Source: VRUE01 sp963780815 (GTDB taxonomy: Bacteria > Actinomycetota > Thermoleophilia > Solirubrobacterales > 70-9). From it: DNA of 64,000 nt. Below are positions 8,242 to 17,028 of the stretch, piece by piece; position 1 is the stretch's first letter, and each line of letters starts with the position of its first letter. The stretch lies in assembly GCA_963780815.1 (NCBI GenBank), contig CAWADG010000006.1:214893-278892 (forward strand), written 5' to 3'. The position numbers were made by a program, and so were the translations under genes. The notes below the pieces were generated by a model. That model did not search any database, was not told the DNA's origin, and worked only from the letters and a program-made list of their open reading frames with translations.

Positions 8242-9362
8242 TGGGCGACGTGCACGCTATCCAGGGCGTGGACGACACGCTGCGCAAGCTCTCAACTGAC
8301 GCGGTCACTTCGCTTTCGCCCAAGCCGCAGATAACGGTTGGCGGGCTGGATGCCGACCAGGAGGAACTGCGCCTCAACTGGTTCCTCTACCGCGTCAGCC
8401 CCAACGTCGCGTACCGCAACATGGAGCCACCGCGTACCGGTTGGCGCACCGAGCGCGGGCGCCCGCCCCTCGCGCTCAGATTCTCCTACTTACTCTCTGC
8501 CTTTCCCGCCAAGGCAACCAACGGCGGCGACCAGGAGCAGTTCGCGCACGCCGGGATAGCGGCCGTGATGCAGGCGTTGCACGCCAATGCCGTGATAGCG
8601 GAGGGAGAGCCGGCGCTGTCGCCGCTGGCCACGCCGCTCGTCGAGCCGCTGCGGATCACGCTGGAGGATCTCGACGTGGAGGCGCTAACGAAGCTGTGGA
8701 CCGCCTCGACGCAGCCGCTGCGGCTCTCGGTCGGTTACGAGGTGAGCCTCGTCGTCGTCGACTCACTGGACTCCCACGTCGCGGGACCGCCGGTGAAGGA
8801 GCGGCGCCTGGCGTTCGCACCAACCATGGGCCCGCGGATCCAGAAAATCGAACCACTGCGGGCTTGGACCGGCATCGACGTCGCCGTGACAGTCGAGGGA
8901 CTTCTGACCGGCGCAAAGTTCACGCTCGCGCGCGAGATCGGCGACCCGGCCGGCACCGGCGACTGGCCGATGACGATGCCCGCCGCCCCAGCGCCGCCGC
9001 CAGGCCAGGTACTGCTGCAGCTTCCAGACCCCGGGCTCGTCCCGGGCGCGCGCCGGCTCGACGTCACCCAAAGCGAGGCGGGCCTGCCGGTGGGACACGA
9101 CTCCATCGGGCTGACAGTGGTGCCGGCCGTGACCGGGCCCGCCACGCCGCTGGCACGCAATGTGCCCGTTGCTCTCGACACGGTCCATGCGACGGCCGAC
9201 CTCGAGGCGTTCCTCGACGGTAAGGCGATCGCAGCCACGTTCGTCTCGCCAACGCAGATAGAGATCACGATCCCGCCCAGCACTGCGCCAGGCGCGGTCG
9301 AGATCATGCTACGCGCCGGCAAGGTCGTCGGGCCGCCGGCGACCTTGGAGGTTGCGCCATGA
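8241..9362 (+). CDS. Pvc16/DUF4255-family tail terminator (cap) protein
   Basis: 373 residues; the ATG overlaps the preceding TGA. The N-terminal half is the DUF4255 (Pvc16_N) domain: IQGVDDTLRKL, EELRLNWFLYRVSPNVAYRN, LALRFSYLLSAF and the helical AGIAAVMQALHANAVI. In Afp/PVC particles this protein caps the distal end of the tube and sheath. The C-terminal third (from about residue 190) looks like a beta-rich Ig/IPT-type domain (PRIQKIEPLRAWTGIDVAVT, then TATFVSPTQIEITIPPSTAP-like strands). Adjacent to the ATPase gene, the usual order in these loci. Confidence 0.9.
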   Translation: MGDVHAIQGVDDTLRKLSTDAVTSLSPKPQITVGGLDADQEELRLNWFLYRVSPNVAYRNMEPPRTGWRTERGRPPLALRFSYLLSAFPAKATNGGDQEQFAHAGIAAVMQALHANAVIAEGEPALSPLATPLVEPLRITLEDLDVEALTKLWTASTQPLRLSVGYEVSLVVVDSLDSHVAGPPVKERRLAFAPTMGPRIQKIEPLRAWTGIDVAVTVEGLLTGAKFTLAREIGDPAGTGDWPMTMPAAPAPPPGQVLLQLPDPGLVPGARRLDVTQSEAGLPVGHDSIGLTVVPAVTGPATPLARNVPVALDTVHATADLEAFLDGKAIAATFVSPTQIEITIPPSTAPGAVEIMLRAGKVVGPPATLEVAP

Positions 9363-11260
9363 AGCGGCTGGAGGCCCACCGCGAGGTTATCCGCATGGCG
9401 ATCGGCGCCTACCTCGAGGCGCTCGGTGCGCACTGGGCCCCGGCACCCGGTGGCTCTGAGCCCTCCCAGGCACAGCGTGCCGCCGCCTCCATCGGCACGA
9501 CCGCAGACGCCGGCCCCGCCCACGCAGAGCAGGTCCGGGCGCTGCTTGGCACCGCCAAACCCGGGGCGCTTGGCGAGATCTCCGAAGTGCTCGAGCTCAG
9601 CCTGGGCGAGGAGGTCCTCCTTGCCGCGGCGTGGTGGGCGCAGGCCGACCCTCAAGTCGCTTTCGCTTTCGGCTGCGCGCACGACGACGGCGCCCGTCGG
9701 TTCGCGACGGCCGCGCTCTTGCGCACGCTGCTCGGGCCGTTCCAGCTGATGGTCCCCCCGGCGGTGTCCGACGACGACCGCCTCGTGCGCGGCGGCGCGC
9801 TGCAGGCGGGGGCGGGCGGGAGCGCACCGCTCACGCTGACCCCGACCGCCGCGCAGGTTCTCGCCGGTGAGCTCCCTGCGTCCATCCGTGTCAGCGAGCC
9901 GGCGCCGAGCCGGCTGGACGCCGCGCGGGCCGGGCTCGTGCGGCATCTGCACGGCGAGGACCCGGGCCCGGTCGTCCTGCGGGGGCCGCGCGGCGTTGGT
10001 CGCCGTGCGCTTGCCGCCGCCGCAGCCACCGAGGCCGGCCGCATGCCGATCGACGGCACGCGGCCGGTTGGCGAGCTCGCGCTGCTTTCGCGCCTCGGCA
10101 TCGCGCTGCCGATCGTCGACGCCGACCAGCTTGCCGAGGCCGCCTGGGACGGAGCACCGGCGGTCGGCATCGTCGAGCCTGGCGCGACCCCGGCTGGTGC
10201 CCATGTGGTCGACTTGCCTGGGCCCGACTACGACCAGCGCGCAACTGCATGGGAGGACGGACTGCGCGACCACGCCATCGATGCGCTCGACGATCTCGTC
10301 GGCGCCCTCTCCGCCCGCTTCGCGTTCACCGAGGGCGACATCGGCGAGGTGCTCCGCCGCGTGCGTCGGGACGCGCTCTGGGCCGGCCGATCGCTCGACG
10401 CCGCGCTTGTCTGGGAGGCCGCCCGCCGTCAGCCCGAGCACGCGCTCTCCCGGCTCGCCGCGCTCGTCGCCCCGGCCTTCGCGCTTGAGGACCTCGTCAT
10501 CGAGCCGGACTGTCGCGCGAAGCTGGAGGAGCTGGTGGCTCATGTCGAGCTGCAACACGTTGTGCTCGATGCCTGGGGCTTCCGCCGCCGGCTGCCGCGC
10601 GGGCAGGGTGTAATCGCACTGTTCGCGGGCCCGTCCGGCACCGGCAAGACGATGGCCGCCGAGGCCGTGGCCGCCGCGCTGCGGCAGGACCTCTACCGCG
10701 TGGACCTGTCGGCGGTCGTCTCGAAGTACGTCGGCGAGACCGAGAAGAACCTTGCGACGGCGTTCGACGAGGCGCAGCGCACCGGCGCCGTCCTGTTCTT
10801 CGACGAGGCCGACGCTCTGTTCGGCAAGCGCACCGAGGTCAAGGACGCGCACGACCGCTACGCGAACCTCGAGATCAACTACCTGCTACAGCGTGTGGAG
10901 ACATTCACCGGTCTCGTGATCCTCGCCACCAACCGACAGTCGGCGCTCGACGAGGCCTTCCTTCGCCGGCTTCGCTTCGCCATCCGATTCGAGCTGCCCG
11001 ATCCTGCGGCGCGTGTCGAGATCTGGCGCCGCGCGTTCCCGGCCGGTGCGCCGCGCGACGAGCTCGACTGGGACGGGCTGGCGGCCGCCGAGCTGTCGGG
11101 CGGCAGCATCCAGGGCACCGCGCTCGCGGCGGCTTACCTCGCCGCAGCGGCGGGTGGGCCGGTGACCGACGGCGGCGTACAGCATGCGCTGCGGCGCGAG
11201 TTCGAGAAGCTCGGCCGGGCCTGGCCCCGTCCGGTCAACGGGAAGGGGGTCCCGGCATGA
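9359..11260 (+). CDS. eCIS AAA+ ATPase (Pvc15/Afp15-like)
   Basis: 633 residues; ATGA overlap with the cap gene. Walker A is AGPSGTGKT at about residues 423-431, Walker B is VLFFDEADALFG at about 477-488, and an arginine-finger region (FLRRLRFAIRFELP) lies near 535. The N-terminal 370 residues form the extra regulatory half seen in Pvc15-type ATPases. These ATPases are needed for particle assembly or cargo loading and are a hallmark of eCIS as opposed to phages. It shares a stop/start overlap with a small gene downstream. Confidence 0.94.
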   Translation: MKRLEAHREVIRMAIGAYLEALGAHWAPAPGGSEPSQAQRAAASIGTTADAGPAHAEQVRALLGTAKPGALGEISEVLELSLGEEVLLAAAWWAQADPQVAFAFGCAHDDGARRFATAALLRTLLGPFQLMVPPAVSDDDRLVRGGALQAGAGGSAPLTLTPTAAQVLAGELPASIRVSEPAPSRLDAARAGLVRHLHGEDPGPVVLRGPRGVGRRALAAAAATEAGRMPIDGTRPVGELALLSRLGIALPIVDADQLAEAAWDGAPAVGIVEPGATPAGAHVVDLPGPDYDQRATAWEDGLRDHAIDALDDLVGALSARFAFTEGDIGEVLRRVRRDALWAGRSLDAALVWEAARRQPEHALSRLAALVAPAFALEDLVIEPDCRAKLEELVAHVELQHVVLDAWGFRRRLPRGQGVIALFAGPSGTGKTMAAEAVAAALRQDLYRVDLSAVVSKYVGETEKNLATAFDEAQRTGAVLFFDEADALFGKRTEVKDAHDRYANLEINYLLQRVETFTGLVILATNRQSALDEAFLRRLRFAIRFELPDPAARVEIWRRAFPAGAPRDELDWDGLAAAELSGGSIQGTALAAAYLAAAAGGPVTDGGVQHALRREFEKLGRAWPRPVNGKGVPA

Positions 11261-11445
11261 CGCCGGTACCGCCGCGCCGGTTGCGGCTGGCGGTCGGCGC
11301 CACACCGCAGCCCGGTCTGCTGCGTGCCGCGATCGCTGCGCGGCTGGCCGGACGGACGTTCCCCGGCGGCCCCGAGGACGCCGTGGGGCGCGCCGTGGTC
11401 GAGGCCGTGCACTCGGCGCAAAGAGAGGAGCGCCCGTGGCGCTGA
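11257..11445 (+). CDS. Small eCIS-locus protein, 62 residues
   Basis: ATGA overlap with the ATPase stop and a 10-base overlap with the next gene give strong positional support. The sequence is basic and mostly helical (LRAAIAARLAGRTFPGGPED, then AVGRAVVEAVHSAQREERPW). No family recognised. Genes of this size and place occur between the ATPase and tube/LysM genes of some eCIS loci, so a small baseplate or assembly factor is possible. Confidence 0.6.
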   Translation: MTPVPPRRLRLAVGATPQPGLLRAAIAARLAGRTFPGGPEDAVGRAVVEAVHSAQREERPWR

Positions 11446-12062
11446 TCAAGGGCATGCTGGCATCGTTCTCCGACCCCCTCTTGGGCGTGGTTCCGACGCT
11501 TGTTGTGTTCCAGTACAACCCCACCGAGGTCACGCGCGTCTTCCGGGTCGAGGGGGGCGATGGCAGCGGTGGCGGCGCCGGCACACCGGCGGGCGGTGCC
11601 CGCAACGCCGCGCGGCCCGCTGTGGAGGACTACTCACTGCGTGTGGAGCTCGACGCCACCGACGGCCTCGAGCGGGAGGGTCCGCTTACGCTCGCGATGG
11701 GAATCTCGCCGCGGCTCGCGGCGATCGAGATGCTCATGCAGCCGGTCGGCTCCTCACTGCTCGGAGGGCTCTTGGGCGCTGGCGGAGCGGCGGTGCCGGC
11801 CGGGCGGCTGCCGCTGACGCTGCTCATCTGGGGCCCGGGCCGGATCACGCCCGTGCGGCTCAAATCGCTGACCGTCCACGAGACGGCCTTCGACGAGCTG
11901 CTCAACCCCATCCACGCGTCCGCCGAGATCGGCTTCACGGTCCTGCGCGTCGACGATCTCGACCAGGACGACACCGTCGCCCGTGCGGCGGCGGCCTACT
12001 ACCAGGGCTCGCGTGAGGTCAAGGCGGTCCTGCAGATCCCGCAAATGGCGGAGCTCGCATAG
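11436..12062 (+). CDS. CIS tube-domain baseplate protein (N-terminal part of Afp7/Pvc7)
   Basis: 208 residues with GTG start at 11436. The segment VVFQYNPTEVTR followed by a long acidic/Gly insertion, then DYSLRVELDATDGLE, and the C-terminal INPIHASAEIGFTVLR-type strand (seen as LNPIHASAEIGFTVLRVDDL) are typical of the contractile-injection-system tube/initiator domain. It likely forms the adaptor between the hub and the first tube ring. In Afp7/Pvc7 this domain is fused to LysM; here the LysM part is the separate next gene, two bases downstream. Confidence 0.85.
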   Translation: MALIKGMLASFSDPLLGVVPTLVVFQYNPTEVTRVFRVEGGDGSGGGAGTPAGGARNAARPAVEDYSLRVELDATDGLEREGPLTLAMGISPRLAAIEMLMQPVGSSLLGGLLGAGGAAVPAGRLPLTLLIWGPGRITPVRLKSLTVHETAFDELLNPIHASAEIGFTVLRVDDLDQDDTVARAAAAYYQGSREVKAVLQIPQMAELA

Positions 12063-12064
12063 CG

Positions 12065-12343
12065 ATGGCCCTGCCGGATCCGACCTCGCGCTACGCCGGC
12101 GTCTCGACCATCGACGTGGTCCAGCCCGACGGCAGCGTTCGGCGCATGGGCGCTCCGCGCGTGGTCCCCGAGCCGCCGGTCAAGGGCGTCTACCAATCGC
12201 GCGCCGGCGACCGACTCGACCTGCTGGCGCGCCGGGCGACCGGCGACACGACGCGCTGGTGGGTGCTCGCCGACGCCAACCGATGGGCGGACCCGACGCT
12301 GATCGAACAGCCCGGCACAACTATCGACCTGCCCGATGCCTGA
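12065..12343 (+). CDS. LysM-like baseplate protein (gp53-like)
   Basis: 92 residues, ATG two bases after the previous stop. The segment YQSRAGDRLDLLARRATGDT, then WWVLADANRWADPTLI and PGTTIDLP, is the compact LysM-type fold of T4 gp53 and the C-terminus of Afp7. It probably clamps the hub to the baseplate wedges rather than binding peptidoglycan. Overlaps the hub gene by 8 bases. Confidence 0.85.
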   Translation: MALPDPTSRYAGVSTIDVVQPDGSVRRMGAPRVVPEPPVKGVYQSRAGDRLDLLARRATGDTTRWWVLADANRWADPTLIEQPGTTIDLPDA

Positions 12344-13427
12344 CACACGGCTCATCGTGGAGCTCGACGGGGACCAGCTCTCCGACGACGGCCTGCGTGA
12401 GCTGGGCGAGGTTCAGGTCGAGGAGGCCGCCGACAGCGCCGACGCCGCAGTGCTCACCGCCAGCCTGCAGGCCGCCGACGACGGCAGTTGGACGAGCCTG
12501 CTCGACCCGCTCGTTACGCCGGAGACGCCGGTGGCGGTCCAGGTTTCGAGCGGCGAGACGAGCTATCGCTTCGACGGCCGCTCGGCGCAAGCGGCGTGGA
12601 CGATCGACCCCGAGGGTACGTCCCAGCTCCAGATCAAGGCACAGGATCGGACGCTCGAGCTCGACCGTGAGGAGAAGATCGTGGCCTGGCCCGGAACGTC
12701 GGATAGCGCCATCGCCGAATCGATCTTCGCCAGCTACGGCATGGGCGCCAAGGTGGAGTCGACGCCTGATGCGCCGGACCCCGACGTACACGTGGCCATC
12801 CAGCGCGCGACCGATCTCGGCTTCCTGCGGGCGCTCGCCCGAAAGTGGGGATACGCGGTGTATCTAGAGAGCGCCGACGGTCAGACCGCTGGCCACTTCG
12901 CACCGCTCGACCCGCTCGCCGACCCCCAGGGCCAGCTATCGCTCGCGTTCGGCGGTGACGCCCGGCGCGTGCAGGTGGATGCGCGGCTCGTCGACGGGCG
13001 GCGGGTGAAGGCGTCGCGCATTCCGCCGCTGTCTGACACCGAGCAGGAGGGTGATGCCTCCGGCGACGATCAGGCGCAGGGCTCTGCCTCCCTGGGCGGT
13101 GTGGCGACCGTGCTGCTGGCGCCGGGCGATGTCGAGGGCGAGCTCGATCCGTCGTCGACCGCGGAGGGGCTGGCGCGAACGGCGGCCTTCGGCGTGACGC
13201 TGACCGCCGAAATCGACACCGCGCGTGTCGGCTTGCTCGTGCGGGCGCGGCGCCCGATCCTCGTCGCGGGCCTCGGCGACCTGCTCTCGGGGCGCTATCT
13301 CGTACAGCGCGTGCGCCACGTTGTGACGCTTGAGCGCCACGTCCAGCACTTGACGCTCACGCGAAACGCGCTCGGCCTCACCGGCGACGAGCCGTTCGGC
13401 GGCGGCGGGTTGGGAGAACTGCCGTGA
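12336..13427 (+). CDS. Baseplate hub protein (gpD / T4 gp27-like, VgrG N-terminal fold)
   Basis: 363 residues. The start (LIVELDGDQLSDDGLRELGE) and the block LDREEKIVAWPGTSDSAIAE, ATDLGFLRALARKWGYAVYL match phage late-control D / gp27 hub domains. The C-terminal YLVQRVRHVVTLERHVQHLT strand is the conserved closing sheet. It makes the trimeric hub that carries the spike. In Afp8/Pvc8 and VgrG this domain is fused with the OB spike; here the spike is the separate next gene (4-base overlap). Confidence 0.9.
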   Translation: MPDTRLIVELDGDQLSDDGLRELGEVQVEEAADSADAAVLTASLQAADDGSWTSLLDPLVTPETPVAVQVSSGETSYRFDGRSAQAAWTIDPEGTSQLQIKAQDRTLELDREEKIVAWPGTSDSAIAESIFASYGMGAKVESTPDAPDPDVHVAIQRATDLGFLRALARKWGYAVYLESADGQTAGHFAPLDPLADPQGQLSLAFGGDARRVQVDARLVDGRRVKASRIPPLSDTEQEGDASGDDQAQGSASLGGVATVLLAPGDVEGELDPSSTAEGLARTAAFGVTLTAEIDTARVGLLVRARRPILVAGLGDLLSGRYLVQRVRHVVTLERHVQHLTLTRNALGLTGDEPFGGGGLGELP

Positions 13428-13909
13428 CTCCGCGCTTCTTCGGCAAGTTCCTCGGCTTCGTCGTCGACAACGAAGACCCCAAGCACCTGTCGCGCGTCAA
13501 GGTGCGGGTGCCAGAGGTCTTCGACACCGAGGACACCGGCTGGGCGCAGCCGTGCGAGCTGTCGGGTCCTCACACCGGCATCGCCGCGGTGCCGGCCGTG
13601 GGCAGCCTCGTCTTCGTCGAGTGGCCGGCGGGCGACACGTCGCGCATGCCGATCTGGTCCGGTGGCCCGCGCACCGACGGCGACGGCGTGCCGGGCGCAG
13701 GGCCCGACACCATCCTCTTGATCACGGCCGCGGGGAACAAGCTCAGTGTCGAGGACAGCTCGGGCAGCGAGGCGATCGCGGTCGAGGCCGTCTCGGGGGC
13801 GAAGGTCACCCTCGACAGCGCAGGGATGGTGCTGGAGTTCGGCAACCAGAAGGTCGCGCTGACCCAGTCCAGCGTCTCCATCAACGACGGTGCGCTTGAG
13901 GTGATGTGA
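13424..13909 (+). CDS. Spike OB-domain protein (gp5/gpV-like, VgrG C-terminal equivalent)
   Basis: 161 residues; overlaps the hub gene. The N-terminal part (FFGKFLGFVVDNEDPKHLSR, then VKVRVPEV, GWAQPC, PAVGSLVFVEWPAGD) is the gp5 OB-fold of baseplate spikes. The remainder (TILLITAAGNKLSVEDSSGS, AKVTLDSAGMVLEFGNQKVA) gives the repeating strands of a triple beta-helix needle. It forms the central membrane-piercing spike. There is no lysozyme domain, as expected for eCIS. Confidence 0.92.
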   Translation: MTPRFFGKFLGFVVDNEDPKHLSRVKVRVPEVFDTEDTGWAQPCELSGPHTGIAAVPAVGSLVFVEWPAGDTSRMPIWSGGPRTDGDGVPGAGPDTILLITAAGNKLSVEDSSGSEAIAVEAVSGAKVTLDSAGMVLEFGNQKVALTQSSVSINDGALEVM

Positions 13910-14241
13910 TGGGCGCCTTCCTGATTGATGCCGGCGCGACGATCATGTGCCCGCACGGCGGTCAGGTGAAGGTCGTGCCGAGCGCGACCCGGCTGACGTT
14001 CTCCAGCATGCCGCCGCTGAGCGTCAGCGACACCGTGATGGTCAGCGGCTGCCCGTTCAACGTCTCCGGTGCCCCGTCACCCTGCCTGACCGTGCAGTGG
14101 CTGATGCCAGCCAAGCGCGTGACCGTCCAGGGCGCTGCACCGCTCTTGTCGAGCTCGATCGGACTGTGCAAAAACGCCGCTGGCGCCCCGCAGGGCACCG
14201 CGATCGTCACCGGCTTCCAGACGCGGGTGCAGGGACAGTGA
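13909..14241 (+). CDS. PAAR-like spike tip protein
   Basis: 110 residues; ATG at 13909 overlaps the spike stop (an in-frame GTG at 13906 is the alternative). Contains the metal-binding PAAR-like pattern MCPHGGQVKVV, then SGCPFNV and CLTVQW, with His and Cys residues placed as in DUF4280/PAAR tips. It would sharpen the spike and can carry effectors. GTGA overlap with the gp25-like gene. Confidence 0.85.
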   Translation: MGAFLIDAGATIMCPHGGQVKVVPSATRLTFSSMPPLSVSDTVMVSGCPFNVSGAPSPCLTVQWLMPAKRVTVQGAAPLLSSSIGLCKNAAGAPQGTAIVTGFQTRVQGQ

Positions 14242-14603
14242 ACGCCCCGCGCCATCCCTACCGGCTGACGCCCGCGCGCCGGCTGGCCGACGCGGACCCC
14301 GCGCGGCACGTCGGCGACATGGTGCGGTTGGTGTTGCTCACCGGTGCCGGCGAGCGGTTGCACCGCCCGGAGTTCGGCGCTGGTCTGAGCGCGCACACGC
14401 TGTTCGAGCCGCTCGACCAAGCACTCTCCACCGTCGTCGACGTGCGGGCGCGCAGCTCCCTCAAGGACACGCTCGGCGACCGCATCGAGGTGCTCGACCT
14501 CGCCGTGGCACGCGCTGGTGAGTCGACGCTCGAGGCCACGCTCACCTATCGGCTGCTGCCGGCGGGCGAACCCACCGCGACACAGGTGCGTCTCAGTGGC
14601 TGA
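14238..14603 (+). CDS. Baseplate wedge protein (gp25/GPW family)
   Basis: 121 residues, GTG start inside the PAAR stop. The pattern HVGDMVRLVLLTGAGERLHR, then PEFGAGLSAHTLFEPLDQAL is diagnostic for gp25-like wedge proteins: the R-x-x-x-P-E-F-G core is present. It links the sheath initiator to the wedge. Overlaps the following baseplate gene by 8 bases. Confidence 0.93.
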   Translation: MNAPRHPYRLTPARRLADADPARHVGDMVRLVLLTGAGERLHRPEFGAGLSAHTLFEPLDQALSTVVDVRARSSLKDTLGDRIEVLDLAVARAGESTLEATLTYRLLPAGEPTATQVRLSG

Positions 14604-17028
14604 CGCCACCCTCCAGCCGGCCGCCCCTGCCGTGCACCGGCCAGAGGCGCTCTTTGACCCATCGACCACGGTGCAAGGCCTCCGAGCTGCTGAGGCCCGG
14701 CAAGCCGGCGATCAGCGCCTGCTGGATGTTCGCCTCTACCACGATCCCCCAGTGGCGCTGGCCGACCCGGCTCTCTGGAGGCTCACCCCGGCGCCCGGGG
14801 CGGCGGCGGTAGCCGTCAGCGCGGTGACGATCGAGGCCACGCCCACGCCGCACGTCCAACTCGTGCTCGCCGGCCGACCCGACACCGCGCGCTACCGGTT
14901 GGAGGTCGATCCGCCCGCCGGCGTGGCGTTCGACCCGCTGCGCACCTGGCTCCCGGTGCGGTTGCGGCCCGAGTGCCCGGATCTGGGGAGCTGCTTCGCC
15001 CCCGAACCCGCCGAACCTGCACCACCACCGTCGCCGCTTACCGACTACACCGCGCGCGACTGGCGCTCGCTGCGGCGTGTGCTAATCGAGCAGCTTCTGC
15101 GAGAGGCGCCAGACGCCGACACCTCGGTCGCCGACCCGACCATCACGCTGCTCGAGCTCTTCGCGCATATCGGCGACCTGCTGCACTACCGGCTCGACCG
15201 GGTCGCCACCGAGGCGTACCTCGAGACCGCGCGGCTCCGGACTTCGGTGCGGCGCCACGCCCGGCTCGTCGACTTCAAGCTGACCGAGGCGGTATCGGCA
15301 ACGACGGTCCTGCACGTGGCGGTCGCGCCCGGGGACGCCCCGGTGACAGTTGCCGCGGACGAGGTGGCCGCCGACCAGCCAGGCTCGGCGATCGCCTTCA
15401 CGCTCGATGCCGACCTCGTGGCGCACGACGGGCTCGCCGAGATCCCGATCTACGACTGGGGCGAGGACGGTGCCTGCCTGCCCGCCGGCGCGACAGAGTG
15501 CGTGCTGGTCCGCCCGATGCCCGCCGATCCGCTGGGCGGCGCGTGGCTTTCGTCCGGCGATCTCATCGCGTTCGAGGTCGTCGATGCGGGCGACCACGAC
15601 GCCCACTCGCGATGGGCGCACCGCCAGCAGCCGTGGCCGGTGACCGGCCCGCCGCTTGACGCCGTGCGCTCGCCGCTGCCCAGCCGCACCGCGCAGGTCG
15701 TCCGCCTCACGGCTGTGGAGCCGTTCGACGACCCGCTGCTCGGTGCGACGCTCGACCTGTTTCGCGTGACGTGGGCGCGCGAGGATGCGCTCGGGCGCGC
15801 ATATCCGGTTGGCATCGATCCGGGCGAGGGCGCCGACGAGGTGACCGTCGTACGCGGGAACCTGGTGCCGGCGCATCACGGCCGGCTCGTGGACGGCGAC
15901 GCTGCCGGGCTGGTGCTCGTCGCGACCGACGAGGACGCGGCCCCGGCCCAGTTCTCGCTGCTGGGAGCGGGCGCGCCGTCCCGGCCGGGAAACCTGGGCG
16001 GGCCGGGAATCGCGATGGACGCAGACGGTGCGCCGTACGGTCTGGCGGTCGACGTGACGCTGCCCTCAGGACTCGAGGTGGGCGCCTCCTGGGCGACGAC
16101 CCTGCTCGACGTGGCCGCTGACGCCACGGACCTCGCGTTCGTGATCGACGTCGAAGAGCATGAGCCCCCGGTGCTGCGCTTCCAGACGGGCGCCGTCGGC
16201 CTCGCGCCGCCTCTCGGCAGCACTGTGGCCGCTCGCTACGAGGTCGGCGGCGGGGCGGCCGGCAACATCGCCCCAAATGCGCTGAGCGTGCTGGAGCGCA
16301 ACACGGCGCTGACCGGTCAAAGCCCGGAATGGGAGGTGCGTCCAGTGGCGGTGCGCAATCCGGTCGGCGGCACCGGCGGGGCGGATCGAATGCCGCTCGA
16401 CATCGCCCGCCGGGACGCCCCCGAGACGTTCGCGGCGCTGCCGCTGCGTGCCGTGGTCACCACAGACCACGCGTCCGCGGCGATGCGCGACCCCGACGTA
16501 CGCCGCGCGGCCGCGCGGCGCGCCTGGACCGGCTCCTGGCCGTTGATCACGACCGCGGTCGATGTCGACACCGTCGACGAAGACGCGGCGCGCGGGGTCC
16601 GAGTTCGCGTCAAGGAGACGCTCGACGGCCTACGGATGCTCGGTACTGAGGCCGCCGTGGTGCCGGGCACGCCAGTGGGGCTGCTGATCGCGCTGGAGAT
16701 CTGCGCGACGCCGGGCACCGAGCCCGAGCAGCTTCGCCTTGCGGTGCTTCGTCGCCTGCGCCCGGGCACCGATCCGCAGCCCGGCTTCTTCCACCCGTCG
16801 CACCTGGAGCTCGGCGCTGCGGTGTACCTGTCTGCGGTGATCGCGGCCGTGGCTGCGCTGCCGGGTGTCGACGCGGTCGAGCCGCAGGAGGCTCGCCGCC
16901 TCGGCGACCCGTCCGGCACGGTCCGCGACGTCATCACGGTCGGACCCGCGGAGGTGGCGGTGCTCGACGACGATCCAGCCCAGCCCGGCCGGGGCCGGCT
17001 CGACATCGTCCTGCGAGGTGGGCATTGA
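14596..17028 (+). CDS. J-type baseplate assembly protein 1 (Afp11-like)
   Basis: 810 residues with GTG start at 14596. Conserved baseplate-J features: LTDYTARDWRSLRRVLIEQL, DPTITLLELFAHIGDLLHYR (a wedge-defining helix), LDRVATEAYLETARLRTSV and the glycine-rich VAARYEVGGGAAGNIAPNAL. The C-terminal part (LEICATPGTEPEQLRLAVLR, then PGFFHPSHLELGAAVYLSAV) is the usual closing domain. It forms the large baseplate wedge with the next gene product. The N-terminal 150 residues are a variable extension. Confidence 0.92.
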   Translation: MADATLQPAAPAVHRPEALFDPSTTVQGLRAAEARQAGDQRLLDVRLYHDPPVALADPALWRLTPAPGAAAVAVSAVTIEATPTPHVQLVLAGRPDTARYRLEVDPPAGVAFDPLRTWLPVRLRPECPDLGSCFAPEPAEPAPPPSPLTDYTARDWRSLRRVLIEQLLREAPDADTSVADPTITLLELFAHIGDLLHYRLDRVATEAYLETARLRTSVRRHARLVDFKLTEAVSATTVLHVAVAPGDAPVTVAADEVAADQPGSAIAFTLDADLVAHDGLAEIPIYDWGEDGACLPAGATECVLVRPMPADPLGGAWLSSGDLIAFEVVDAGDHDAHSRWAHRQQPWPVTGPPLDAVRSPLPSRTAQVVRLTAVEPFDDPLLGATLDLFRVTWAREDALGRAYPVGIDPGEGADEVTVVRGNLVPAHHGRLVDGDAAGLVLVATDEDAAPAQFSLLGAGAPSRPGNLGGPGIAMDADGAPYGLAVDVTLPSGLEVGASWATTLLDVAADATDLAFVIDVEEHEPPVLRFQTGAVGLAPPLGSTVAARYEVGGGAAGNIAPNALSVLERNTALTGQSPEWEVRPVAVRNPVGGTGGADRMPLDIARRDAPETFAALPLRAVVTTDHASAAMRDPDVRRAAARRAWTGSWPLITTAVDVDTVDEDAARGVRVRVKETLDGLRMLGTEAAVVPGTPVGLLIALEICATPGTEPEQLRLAVLRRLRPGTDPQPGFFHPSHLELGAAVYLSAVIAAVAALPGVDAVEPQEARRLGDPSGTVRDVITVGPAEVAVLDDDPAQPGRGRLDIVLRGGH

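Noticed and set aside
8735..10852. 705-codon open frame on the minus strand
   Set aside because: Antisense to the cap and AAA+ ATPase genes; arises from high GC third positions and has no domain character.
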